Assembly (NCBI GenBank): GCA_026874595.1
Contig: CM049318.1
Coordinates: 30,538,956-30,602,955 of the forward strand
DNA from: Sipunculus nudus
Taxonomy: Eukaryota; Annelida; Sipuncula; Golfingiida; Sipunculidae
DNA length: 64,000 nt
Direction: 5' to 3'
In this document: positions 13,001 to 22,992 of the stretch, in pieces
How the letters are laid out: every line of letters begins with the position of its first letter
Position numbering within the stretch: position 1 is the stretch's first letter
Position numbers and translations under genes: made by a program
The notes under the pieces: model-generated
Told to the model about the DNA's origin: nothing
What the model saw: only the letters and a program-made list of their open reading frames with translations
Databases searched by the model: none

Positions 13001-16000
13001 AATTTTTAGGAATTCTGCTGGCTTCCATTTCCTGTATAAGTAACCAGTATTTAATGCATTTCACATAATATATACAATACAGTGGCAACATTCCTAACTC
13101 TCCTAACACTGCTGCATTTGTACATGTACTATTTACTCCCAAAATACGTTTGCAGAATTTAATTTGTACACGTTCTATGGTTTCAATTTTATTAAAACCC
13201 CATATTTCAGCTCCATATGTTAAGATTGGCACAACAATTTTATTAAACAATTCAACAGCAGTTTCAGGTGGCAACCCATTACATTTATACTGTATACTAT
13301 ATATTCTATTCAATGCTTTCTCTGCTTGTGTTGACAAAGTGCAATGTGCTAAGTTCCATGATAATCTGCTAGAAAACATTATTCCAAGATATTTATAGCT
13401 TGGAGTTACTACAATATCTTTCCCACCATAAAACCATCTTTCATCCTTTCTACATATGCCTCCCCTTCTGAATACTACTACTTTTGTTTTCACCAAATTC
13501 ACTACCATGCCCCACCTGGAGCAAAAAAGCTTTAATATCTCTATTTGTTTTTGTAAGTGTCCAACAGTGTCTGCCATATTACAATATCATCTGCATATAA
13601 CATCAACTGCAGATTGATACAGTTCTCATTTATATATATACCCTGGCATGGTGACATTTTTAATTCTTCAATTAATTCATTCATAAACATCACAAACATG
13701 AACGGGCTGACCATACAGCCTTGCCGTGTTCCTACCAAGCATTCAAATGACTCTGTCAGACCATCTGATGTTTTAATACAGGATTTTAAGTTTCTATACA
13801 TTGTACGGAGCACAGCTGCCATTTTTCCATGTAAGCCTATATTCATCAGCCTATACCAAAGAAGACTATGCGATATTCGGTCAAACGCTTTGCTGAAGTC
13901 GACAAATAAACAGTAGCACCGACCTTTTTCTCTCTTGTAACATACTTCTGCACAACACTGTATAATGAAAATATATGATCTATCGTACTACGATTCTGTC
14001 TATATCCTGCTTGTTCTTCATAAAATTTGTCATTTTCTTCTGCCCATTTGACAAGGCGATTATTTAAAATTCTTGTAAATATTTTTGAAGTAACACTCAG
14101 TAAGGATATACCTCTATAATTATTCACGTCCGAATATGACCCTCCTTTATACAATGGTACCAACACAGCATGGCTCCATTTTAATGGAAATGATCCTTTA
14201 TCCATAATACAATTAAACATTTTCTTCAATACCTGAACTAATGAATTGGTGCCATTTTTATACAGTTCAACGACCACACCATCAATGCCAAGTGCTTTAC
14301 CACTTTTCAATGATTTTATACTGTCAACAATTTCAGAAGTTGTTATTTCAGTATTTAGATCATTAGGTACATTTATGTTACACAAGTCACAGTTTACATT
14401 ATGCTCATTTAAATATTGAGTCACCATTTCAGTTTGTTCTATACACACCGGGTTCTCTTCATTTAGTAATTGTTTAAAATGCTCATACCATTGAATTGGC
14501 TTGATAACATTACAACTCTTACTTCCTGTTGAATTTATTTGTTTCACTGTTTTCCAGAACTCTGCAGGATCTTTACTGGATTTTAACAATTTATTATAAT
14601 TTTTATCTTCATATAGATACTTCTTTTCCTTAAATAACTCTCTAAAATTCTTCTTTAACCTCAGATACTCATCCAAATCTACTTTATTTCTGTTTTTTTC
14701 TATATACTCTCAATCTTTTATTTCTATTCTGTTTTAACACATATAATTCTTAATCCCACCAAGGTACGCCTGTAATGTTTTTTGCTACCTTACTTTTCTT
14801 ATACATTTGACCAGCACTTGTACACAAAATACTTTCTAACATAGCTACCGCTTGGTCAATTTCACCATTTTCTAATCTTACATATACATCATTTATTTCT
14901 TCAATAGTTTCAGGTTTGTGTAAGTTTTGTTTAAATTCCTCTTTATATTCATCAGACCAATAAACCCGAATATACGTATGCACAGTTGAAGTTATCTCAC
15001 CAATATCCTTAACATTAGAATACATGGCATTAATTGTGACTTTAACTGGCATATGATCTGATTCAACTGTAGATACTTCAGGTAATAAAATTTCCAAGTC
15101 GGGTTCATAATCAAATAGTTCAGTTGACATTACACAATAGTCCACTACACTACAGCCATTTTCTGATATATATGTAAATTCACCATTTTTATCACTAGCG
15201 GTTCTCCCATTCAATATATGACAATTAATAATTTTACACAGTTCTATCATATTCAAATCAAACCGGTTTATTTCCTGGTCTTTGTTCTTTCTAGGTTTAC
15301 AGAAGTAATCACTTGGATATGCATCATAAAGTGGAACATATGATGTGTCATCATTAATAATATAATCAATTATATCACCTGTTCTGGCATTTAAATCACC
15401 CACAAGCATGATATACAAGTCATTATTGTATTCCATTAGGACATCACAAATTTCACTTTGCAATAATAACATACCATCATGTTCCCCATAATGATCATAA
15501 ATCTTTGATCCTTCAGGCTGCAAGTAAACACAACAAAACAAAACATGTTTATCAAATGTAAAGTATTCCTTGTCAAACAATAGAAATATAGCAAACTTAC
15601 AATTTACTCTTAATTGCTTGACACCACTGCTTATTCTGTCTTTAATATACACAACAACTCCTCCTGCTGCTCTTCCATGTTTACTCAGTCTGGTTGCTGT
15701 CTTTGCAAAACAAGTATGATCTGGTAACCAGTTTTCAAGTTTATCTACATTTTCTATCCAAGTCTCGACAAAACAAATTATTTCAAAATTACTCACATAA
15801 TTTACAAACTCTACATTCCTTAGATTGCGCGATAGTCCATTAATATTCCAGCATAGTATATCATACTTCACAAGCCTTCTCCCTGTATCTGGACCATGGC
15901 CCACTCCCTATTCTCTCTCTCTGTTCACATCTTGGTCTGCTGCTTCCTCTGCCTGGCTTGCTGTCTCTGCCTCATCTCCCACAAACACATCATCATTTCC

Positions 16001-17825
16001 CAACTGGATTACATTCTGCTCAACTGATTCCTTATCATCAACCGGCACCAGGCGCACCCCAGTATCATCAAATCTGTAAGATTCACCATCAGTTAAGCAT
16101 TTGAAAATTCCTGTTTTTTCAACATACTTAAATGTTCCTTCATCGGTTACCAATTTATCAAATTTTAGCACTGCTTTCTGATCTTTCTGCCTGTATTTAA
16201 CCATCACTTCTCCGAGTTTCCCACGAGCAAACCGCACCTTTCCTGAAAAATCCTCCTTAACCTTGATGGAATCTCCCCTCTTTAATTTCTCTTTAGCACT
16301 TTCCCAAACCTTCTGCCTATGTTTCCACCTCGAGAATTTAACAATTATAGGCCTTGGCCGCCTGTTCTCTTGCCTGCTCTGACCCCTCTTCTTGGAGAGT
16401 GTTATTCGATGTGCCCGCTCAATCAAAACCCCTCCGTCCCTGTCATTATCAGCCTCCTCTATATTCAACTGTTTCTTCATAACCTCTCTCACTTAAGACT
16501 CACTTGTCTCCCAAGTTTCCTTACCGTCTGGACTGCTCTCTGGGATGCCATGGAACACTAAATTATCCCTTCTGCTCTGGTCTTCCATTCGCGTGACCTG
16601 TTCCTAGAGGCGGCCATTTTCACTCTCCAAGCAGGCGACTCTTTTGTTCAGATGTTCGACCGTCTTGTGCAACTCTTTCATTTCGTCCCTCAGAGTTAAT
16701 ATGTCTTTGTTTGAAAAACTTAATGTTTGTTTCTTTCCTCTCGGGGGGCCTGGGTTCGCCTCAACGTCCCCTGCCAGTAAAACCAGCAGTGCCAGAAACA
16801 CAAGGCAACGCGTTGTTGCCATAATGCCACCCCGCGAGACTGCGATACCCCCAACAATGGCGGCACATTTTCGGTTTCGCATCGTGAAACAGCCAATTCT
16901 AACTCTCCACAGATTAATGTCAACACCCATTTTGATAGTCCCCTGTTCCTATAGTCTTTTCTTTTTCAAAGAATCTCTATTTCGATTCTCAACTCTTCTT
17001 ATTTCCTGCAATATTAACCAATTTTCGATACCTATTTCTCCGGTTTTCAAAACATGTCTTCCATATCCTGCTACCAGGTGGCGCCCTCTGGTATGTCCTT
17101 CATGTAAAAATGACAACTTGTTCATTCACACAGTTTTGTTTTCTTTTTATTCAGGGTACAGGCTGCGAGGTATAAAATAATTCGTTTTCCACGAGGGGTG
17201 GCGAGATATACAAACATTCCCCACACAAGGGACAATCCAGTCAATCACAAAAAGTAAGTTAACGTTTTCTGATATCAGTATTGTTATTATTATTATTATT
17301 ATTATTATTTTTATCAATAGTATTATTCTTATTATTTTTATAAATATTATGATTAATATTATTTCATAATTATTGTTATAATTATAATTATTATTATCAT
17401 TATTATTATTATTATTATTGTTGTTATTATTGTTATTTTTATTTGTAATTTTTTTATCATTATTATTGCAATTATTATTATTATTATTAATCTTTTACTA
17501 CCCTTATATTAACAAGAAATATAAGCAAGGACGGTACAAGTTATCACAATGTGAAAAAGAATGAGAGCTTAAAAAAGTTTTATCCCCTATCAAGACTTAA
17601 ATTTCAATTATAACACACCAACTTTATTCATGTATAGGACGTTCTTACAGAGATAAGATTTGTGATTTACTTCAACTTAACCTTGTTTTTCTTTTCAGCA
17701 CGATCGGCTTCAACTATAGGCCCATGCATTACCGTCATGACGGACTTAACTCATTAAAATATACACTACACAGTATCAGCTTAGAACCTTTAGTCACGCG
17801 GATTAAGGTGTCCATTCCTAAATAG
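7117..17825 (+). CDS. Beta-1,4-galactosyltransferase family enzyme, probably an N-acetylgalactosaminyltransferase
   Basis: Coding exons by GT-AG sites are 7117-7492, 8144-8376, 8975-9162, 10118-10240, 17155-17253 and 17699-17825. Phases agree at every junction and give 381 residues. The exon with the ATG starts after an AG at 7,077-7,078, so a 5' untranslated exon lies upstream. Residues about 8-28 form a type II signal anchor, so a Golgi lumenal enzyme is expected. The GT7 core follows: AIIIPFKNR (166-174), the metal-binding HDVD (Asp235 and Asp237), LPYAGLFGG (267-275), the acceptor-site WGWGGEDDD (295-303), a C-terminal IPHTRD with His330, and DGLNSL. The family moves Gal or GalNAc from its UDP donor to GlcNAc-type acceptors. 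Leu272 sits where beta4Gal-T1 has Tyr289, which favours UDP-GalNAc. Asn327 replaces the metal-ligand Met344. Possible N-glycosylation sites are Asn39, Asn88 and Asn121. The family call is firm; the donor is inferred. An ATG at 7,123 is an alternative start. Confidence 0.9.
7752..8004. repeat. Two long (AT)n microsatellites in intron 1
   Basis: Uninterrupted AT runs lie at about 7,758-7,800 and 7,937-8,002, separated by 136 bp of unique sequence. They sit between the first two coding exons of the glycosyltransferase gene and just upstream of the exon 2 acceptor at 8,142-8,143. Confidence 0.95.
9113..9547 (+). repeat. Tandem decayed copies of the exon 3 end with its splice donor
   Basis: The last ~50 bp of exon 3 plus the following ~60 bp of intron (9,113-9,226) are repeated downstream in intron 3 at 9,227-9,338, 9,339-9,489 and 9,490-9,547. 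Shared text includes 'ggataa.cc.ggacattta', 'gatatagc.tc' and 'tttaac.atac'. In the copies the donor GTAAGT has become GTAGTT, GAGAGT and GCAAGG. The first copy has an in-frame TAG in the exon-derived part; the second stays open. They look like remnants of a partial exon duplication and are not predicted to be spliced in. Confidence 0.85.
9950..10064. repeat. Long interrupted (AT)n microsatellite before exon 4
   Basis: AT dinucleotides with two 'aattaa' interruptions run from about 9,953 to 10,064, ending about 50 bp before the exon 4 acceptor at 10,116-10,117. Length change here could alter the distance to the branch point; that is inference. Confidence 0.95.
10241..12150. other. Intron 4, left part, without recognisable genes
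   Basis: The segment after exon 4 begins with 'ctccaaggaggttacgtttt', resembling the dispersed family at 42,405 and 52,845. The interval 11,200-11,800 holds several loosely related units (phrases like 'ttttggtgaagat', 'cat.tgtccatctg', 'gacca.ac' recur), probably another old tandem repeat. No protein homology was recognised. Confidence 0.4.
12387..15904 (-). pseudogene. LINE ORF2: endonuclease and reverse transcriptase, broken
   Basis: The N-terminal part (15,904-14,750) is an AP-endonuclease-like domain with WNINGL, ETW, VGDLNARTG, a DYC block and SDHMPV. It ends at a TAA (14,750-14,752) after PWWD that interrupts an otherwise continuing frame. The reverse transcriptase follows in shifted frames: 14,676-13,846 holds 'GKALGIDGVVVELYK', 'PLYKGG' and 'NYRGISLLS'. 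The 13,846-13,541 part holds 'TRQGCMVSPF' and the catalytic YADD. The 13,577-12,387 part holds the thumb, 'PILTYGAEIWG' and a C-terminal zinc-knuckle-like CxxC...H...C. At least three frameshifts and one nonsense codon were seen. The product would nick target DNA and copy the LINE RNA by target-primed reverse transcription. The start codon is unclear because no in-frame ATG is obvious at 15,904. Confidence 0.85.
15908..16930 (-). pseudogene. LINE ORF1 with an N-terminal 2A-like peptide, two nonsense codons
   Basis: One frame runs 341 codons from the ATG at 16,930 to a TAG at 15,908-15,910, interrupted by a TAG at 16,604-16,606 and a TAA at 16,493-16,495. In order it holds a hydrophobic stretch (residues 43-53, preceded by Met37), the 2A-like GDVEANPGP (residues 54-62, bases 16,745-16,771) and a coiled coil (about 75-108). 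After the first stop come an RRDNLVFHGI block and an RPRPIIVKF block typical of L1-like ORF1 RNA-binding domains. A 2A peptide makes the ribosome skip the Gly-Pro bond and release the upstream peptide. 2A sequences at the start of ORF1 are known in LINEs of sea urchin and oyster. From Met37, the leader resembles a signal peptide. Starts at Met1, Met17 and Met37 are all possible. Confidence 0.85.
17280..17495. repeat. (TTA)n-rich microsatellite in intron 5
   Basis: Imperfect TTA/ATT trinucleotides fill about 215 bp of the 445-bp intron between exon 5 and exon 6 of the glycosyltransferase gene. Confidence 0.9.
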
Positions 17826-18205
17826 CTGATGCGAAGGATAAGGGAGCTTTATGCAAATTTATGCAAATGATCAAGAAGAGTGTGCCAAGAATGATCATTG
17901 ATTTATACGTTTTACGGAGAAATCTGAAAACACACGAAGGAGTATACATGGAAATTATTATATTCTCTGCTTAGTCCTCATTACAGACCTCAAGATTATG
18001 TGTCCAGTACAGTACAGGACAATAAGGATACTTGAAGCATTACATGTTGTGTGTCTATACAGGAATATTTAGTTCACACATGTCAAGGTGGTCTGAAGAA
18101 ATCCGAATGATTAAAAAAAACCTTTCCCACAGCATTAACGGCACCTATCGTCGGCAAATGACCCTTAGGGTTCGGGTGTCGGACCTCGACAAGGAAGGAC
18201 AATTG
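17826..18205 (+). other. Probable 3' untranslated and flanking region of the glycosyltransferase gene
   Basis: This is unique sequence after the TAG at 17,823-17,825, before the next dispersed repeat. No AATAAA was found in it, so the polyadenylation site could not be placed. A tandem 'ttatgcaaat' pair is present at about 17,849-17,868. Confidence 0.4.
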
Positions 18206-19447
18206 ACTTTTTTTTTAGCTCAGCTGACTGAAAGTCATCTGAGCTATAGCGATCACACTTTGTTCGTCGTCCGTCCGTCTGTCTTTCTGTCTGTCTGTCC
18301 GTCCGTCCGTCCGTCTGCCTGTCCGTCCGTTAACAGGGCACAAATCGTAACCACTGGACCTAAAATCATCTAACTTGACATCCAGGACGGTGCATGAAAA
18401 ATCTCTTTGGAAACCTGAATTTGAGTCTCTGTCTCAAAAAAAATTGATACAAAAGCTCAGGTAACTGAACAACTAATGCATTGATCACCGTGACTTTTTG
18501 TATGGCTATTGATCATGGAGTATTTCATCAGTTCTGCAGACTAGTGGCGCCACCTGTATTTTTTCGATTTTTTTATGATTTTTTCCTCTATTTTTGAGAC
18601 CTTAAAAGATGCAGTCGTCTGTTTACAGGGAAGAAATCGTAATAACTGGACCCAGAATCTTCTCATTTGACTTCCCGGGAGATCCATGAAAAATATCCTT
18701 GGAAACATGAAATTAAGTCTCTGTGACCCATATTATTTTAACTAAGGGGCTCAGAAATACCCCCCCCCCCTAGAATAATGCAAAATTTGATACAAAAGCT
18801 CAAGTATCTGAACAATTAATCCATTGATCCTCATGATTCTTTGCATTGATATTGATCATGAAATGTTTCATCAGTTTCTGCAGACTGGTGGCGCCACCTG
18901 TTTTTTTTCCAAAATTTCACGATTTTTTCTCTTTTTTTGAGACCTTAAATGATGCGGTCACCTGTTAACAGGGTTCAAATCATAACCACTGGACCTGGAA
19001 TCTTCTAACTTGAAATCCAGAGGGGTCCATGAAAAATCTCCTTGGAAACCTGAAATAAGGTGTCTGTTACCCATATTCTTCCAGCTATGGGGCTTATAAG
19101 CACCCCCCCCCCAGAATAATTGGAAAGTTGATACCAAAGTAGTGCACACATCATCACCCTCGACCCATAATCTTCTAACTTGACATCCTGAGAGTTCCTC
19201 AAAAGTTCTAAAAAAACCTGAATTTGGGTCACTGTGACCTATATTCTCAGTGTTTCGGAGTATATTTGAGCACCCCAGAAATATTCCAAATTTGTCATCA
19301 AATTTTATGTACTTATGGGTCTTGTGAACTTGAGCTAATATGCATGAACGAAGATGCCACCTACATTGTCTTAATTAGTTGCCTGTGCAAGAACATATTG
19401 TCAACATGTCAGTCTTCTGAGCGTCATGACCCATGGGTCACTTGTTA
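18206..19447 (+). repeat. Dispersed repeat family A, long copy with internal ~300-340 bp units
   Basis: The copy starts in a T-run followed by 'agctcagctgactgaaagtc' and a (GTCC/GTCT)n minisatellite at 18,268-18,330. Units that begin 'aacagggnncaaatcgtaa' and contain 'cttggaaacctgaaat' and 'ctggtggcgccacctg' recur from about 18,332, 18,626 and 18,967, with a partial unit near 19,165. It ends at 'catgacccatgggtcacttg'. It is non-coding. The same family is at 1-445. This kind of repeat, headed by a 'gtccgtccgtc' tract, is common in bivalve genomes. Confidence 0.75.
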
Positions 19448-19744
19448 ATTTTCACCTTTTCAAAAAATGTAAAACGTGTGGATCTAGTCGGAGACAACTG
19501 TTCATATTTTATGTCACTTCCCAAACCTGCGGACTAATTGGGCCCTAACACAGGAGATGGCCACAATTTGTCGTGCCGATGCATTCTTAGAAAAGTATGT
19601 TTTTGTCTTTATGTTTTTGGATCAAAGAAACCGCCAGGATTGGGAATGGTAGTTGAACTAAGTATATACATTTGCACAATGCCTCACCGGTTTCCGACTA
19701 CATGACAGGTCGGTGGCACATGCTTCAATTCTTTAATATCCTGG

Positions 19745-19988
19745 TATTAACCAGGCCAGGGGACTATCGCACCTGCTCGCACTGGGATGATCGTTTTATT
19801 GTTGATCATACCACCAGTCAACTCTCGAAAGCCGAACTCATATTTGGGTGCAAACATGGCCTGGGCACACATCCTTCCCATTTGCCCGAAAAATCTCACC
19901 TTTGGTGCGGACCGACGATGAAATATCAGTTCTCGGTTGAGGTTCAGACTCCCGGCTTTGAGTTCTGTACTCTTCCGCTTGACCGGAA
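19745..19988 (-). mobile_element. tRNA-derived SINE, degenerate copy 3 (minus strand)
   Basis: On the minus strand the order is 'AGAACTCAAAGCCGGGAGTC', a B-box-like 'TCTGAACCTCA', 'CATCGTCGGTCC' and a tail. It matches the SINE at 31,117 in order but is strongly mutated, and its boxes are no longer good polymerase III sites. Confidence 0.6.
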
Positions 19989-20162
19989 TATACAGATAAA
20001 AGAGTGTAACAATTGTTCCCGAGAAAGTGTTTTCTCCTGATGCGTTAAACAGCTCAAACCTTGTTTATAAACAACATAATAAGAAAGTGTTTGTTTTAAC
20101 TTTTAATCAAGATGAAGAACGCAACAGCTATGATTTCTACGTCAAAGAAGGTTGAGATGGCA

Positions 20163-20370
20163 GGGGCGGATCCAGGATTTAGGAAAAAGGGGGGGGTCAA
20201 ACCCGGGAAGACTAATGAAAATCCTAAAAAAGGTCCCCAGGTCAGGAAAAGGGGGGGGGGGGGGTCCAGGCCCCAACATTTTGTCTGAAGCCCTTAAAAA
20301 AAGTTGTTTCTGATGAAAAAAGGGGGGAGGGTCCGGACCCCCTGGACCCCCCCTCCCTGGATCCGCTTCT
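20163..20370. mobile_element. MITE with G/C-run core and GGATCC ends, copy 1
   Basis: The inverted ends are 'GGGGCGGATCCAGGATTT' (left) and 'CTCCCTGGATCCGCTTC' (right). The inside contains long G runs and 'ttttgtctgaagcccttaaa', also found in the copy at 36,171-36,400. It is a non-autonomous element; its superfamily was not determined. ORFs across it are artefacts. Confidence 0.65.
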
Positions 20371-20419
20371 GGAAGGATTAACAGAATATGCAACGACGAA
20401 CAAAAAAATATACTTGCTT

Positions 20420-21140
20420 TTACATCTGAATACATTATTTACAAAATGTAGATTATGAATTTGGAAATGTGAGATGTAGGACAATATTTGCCAACAATCC
20501 TCATAGACACAAAAATTCTTGACAAATTTCACTTTAACGTTACAGGCAAATGTCGAGTGATAGCATATTTTGAAAAAAAAGTAATATTGAAGAGTACAAC
20601 AGCCCATGAAGGGATTCAGTAGCCGCTTTAGTTAGAGTACACCAATGCTGGTATAAATGCAGATCTCAACCTTTTTGATGTTAAACACTGTATTTGGCAT
20701 ACTTGGTGAAAGATCAATATTTCCATGGGTGTTTATAATTATACATCTGTCAGAAATTGTTACGCTTCCTTGGTGGTTAGTCATTTTCTTTTTTCAGCCT
20801 GTAAGTAACTTAACGTTAAAAAAAAAAAGAAATCTGTATAAAGCTTAGGTCAAAATCGAAGAAACATTCCAATAAATCAAGATTTTCATAATAAATTATG
20901 AATGAGTTTTTTATTATTGTGATATTTGTTCATCCTTTGCTAATTTTTTTATCTCGGCGGGTCAGAGCCATTCACCTACATGATGGACCGCCTATTTGGA
21001 CTATCGAGCAGTACTTACCTTTGATCCAACCATGGCTTTGTTCAGCCGTTTCACTATTTATCTGTGTAACACACACCAACGTTTAAGTAGGATACTGCTA
21101 AAGGAACAGATGTGGTCTCTGTCATCTCTATTTGTATTTC
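20420..21140. other. Stretch without a recognisable gene
   Basis: AT-rich unique-looking sequence with short hydrophobic chance ORFs. No splice-bounded exon with recognisable homology was seen. Confidence 0.4.
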
Positions 21141-21146
21141 ATTGAA

Positions 21147-21310
21147 TACTGTTAAACCTGTGTGATAAGACCACGGATGAGACTGGAAAAAGTGGCCTTA
21201 ATTCCCTGGTGGTCTCATTAGAGGGGTTAATTATGACTAATATGAAGGCTTTCGGTTTACATAAGGGAGGTGTTTTTGAGCAAGTGGTCTTATTAGATAA
21301 AAAAAAAAAT
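21147..21310. mobile_element. Partial pogo-like MITE
   Basis: Begins 'CTGTTAAACCTGTGTGATAA' and carries spaced 'gtggtct.attaga' phrases. This resembles the 'CAGT.AAACCT' ends of pogo/Tigger-type elements in the same window (26,101; 30,106). A matching right end was not found, so it is probably truncated. Confidence 0.45.
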
Positions 21311-21382
21311 CTTTCAGACAGGTTCTCCTGTAATTCTTTCAGCCGAAAATAGTAATTATCAGAACACTTTGGAGCTGTACCA

Positions 21383-21797
21383 AACCCGAGAGACGGCATG
21401 GTCAAAATATTTATATAATCTGTGCGCACATGTGATTACTAAACCGAGGCTATCCAAGACCTATTAGTAATCCTTGCGCTCGGATTAGTATTTCGTGCGC
21501 AGGGATGAGTAATCTGTGCCCACGGATGAGTAATCTGTGCCCACGGATGAGTAATCTGTGCCCACGGATTAGTAATCTGTGCCCACGGATTAGTAATCTG
21601 TGCCCACGGATTGGTAATCTGTGCCCACAGATTGGTAATCTGTGCCCACGGATTAGTAATCTGTGCCCACGGATTAGTAATCCGAGGCTATCCAAGATTG
21701 CGGACCGGCAGGCACATCTATTTAGTATTCCGTACGAAAGGATCCGTGCACACGGATTTATAAATATTTTGGCCATGCCGTATCCTTGGCTCTCTAG
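21383..21797. mobile_element. Inverted-repeat element with an internal 21-bp tandem array
   Basis: Inverted ends of about 37 bp read 'acggcatggtcaaaatattt' on the left (around 21,395) and pair with 'aaatattttggccatgccgt' on the right (around 21,763-21,782). Inside, 'ggattagtaatctgtgcccac' and variants repeat about ten times at 21,495-21,690. Because 21 is a multiple of three, both strands show seven-residue peptide repeats; these are by-products of the array and not a gene. Confidence 0.8.
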
Positions 21798-21829
21798 AAC
21801 TGAAAGTAACACGTAAGTAAAACTCGAAA

Positions 21830-22427
21830 GAGCCTTTTATTTGTATCTTAAATCACCATTATTGTACAATCTTTATTGCATTTTTGGTGGGTATACTGTT
21901 CATGACTTGCATGTCCATACGCGTTATGATGTCATGCATGTTGTTTTTTTCCATATCCTAATAAGTGAAATATTTGTCATAGAGTATATTTCAATAAACT
22001 TATCAAATTCAAATTTATAATTAAAATGTTGCTCAACCCAACTGTGCATTTATTGTCCTACAATTTCATGTCTCATGACTTTCAGTGACGTTTAAGTGAA
22101 GTTAAAACTTTGTTTAACATTGCTATGCAAACTGAAAAAGCATGGGTATTTCTTTTTATACATTTATATTTTTGACTACTATTCTAAAGAAACTGGAATC
22201 ACATATCATTTTTCCTAAAACTGTGCCTAATTGACTTTTTTTGCAGTGCCTATAATTATTGATTGCTATAAAAATAAACATCTTGAATAGCTTCATTTAT
22301 TTGTTTGTTATTTTGTTCAGATTATATATATATAGGTTTAGGGTAAAGAGAAAAAATGACGTCTTACTCTTAAATACTGAATAGACTAACTGATTTATCT
22401 TCTAATATCTGTTAAGTTTTTATATCT

Positions 22428-22430
<3 letters not shown>
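21830..22430. other. AT-rich stretch without a recognisable gene
   Basis: No supported exon, RNA gene or inverted-repeat element was seen here. Confidence 0.4.
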
Positions 22431-22483
<53 letters not shown>

Positions 22484-22499
22484 GCATATATACATGAAC

Positions 22500-22531
<32 letters not shown>

Positions 22532-22567
22532 CATATATACATGTACATAAATTATATATATATATAT
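22430..22567. repeat. (CT)n, then a duplicated (AT)n-plus-spacer unit
   Basis: About 15 CT dinucleotides precede AT tracts. The block '(AT)n gcatatatacatg.acataaatt' occurs twice in tandem (about 22,463-22,510 and 22,511-22,556). Confidence 0.9.
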
Positions 22568-22992
22568 TACTATTTCTGTATATGTATAAAGCATAAGAGT
22601 ATAGAGTATTTGATACAAACTGTAATAATATATATCAATATTGATCCCAAAAGTCTACTCGGCAACCATTAAAATGACACAGGCAGATTTTAATATGATA
22701 GAATATGTGAGTCAATTTTGGATCACACAATCAGGAAAATTTCTCGGATCGTGATCGAACAAAGCGAAGGAAAATGATTACATCACTGGCAAGCTCTGTC
22801 CGTTATTAGAAGGACGGCTTATACGCGACAACGGAAATCATCGATCTTCTGTAATGGAGGCGCGTAAGCGATGCTGCACTAGCAGGCTTGGAGCAAAATC
22901 AAATATGGCCGACAGCAAAAGCACAGCGAGCAGACCGTTACTACATGGTCAACAGATTTAAGCGTTAAGACCACTCTGCAATTGAAATTTTA

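Larger units (their letters stand above)
12153..17050 (-). mobile_element. Near full-length but dead APE-type LINE in intron 4, antisense to the host gene
   Basis: Read on the minus strand, the order is 5' leader, ORF1 (16,930 to 15,908), ORF2 (15,904 to 12,387) with endonuclease then reverse transcriptase, and a 3' region ending in 'GGGCCAGAGGCCTTGAACTA' and AATAAA near 12,160. It has two ORFs and no RNase H was recognised, so it belongs to the broad CR1/L2/L1-like group; the clade is uncertain. Nonsense codons and frameshifts in both ORFs show that it cannot be autonomous. The 5' edge lies between 16,931 and 17,150 and is approximate, as is the 3' edge. No target duplication was found. It inserted between exons 4 and 5 of the glycosyltransferase gene. 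Confidence 0.85.

Noticed and set aside
21505-21816. A protein with heptapeptide repeats
   Set aside because: The frame is produced by a 21-bp tandem array inside an inverted-repeat element, and the opposite strand is equally open.
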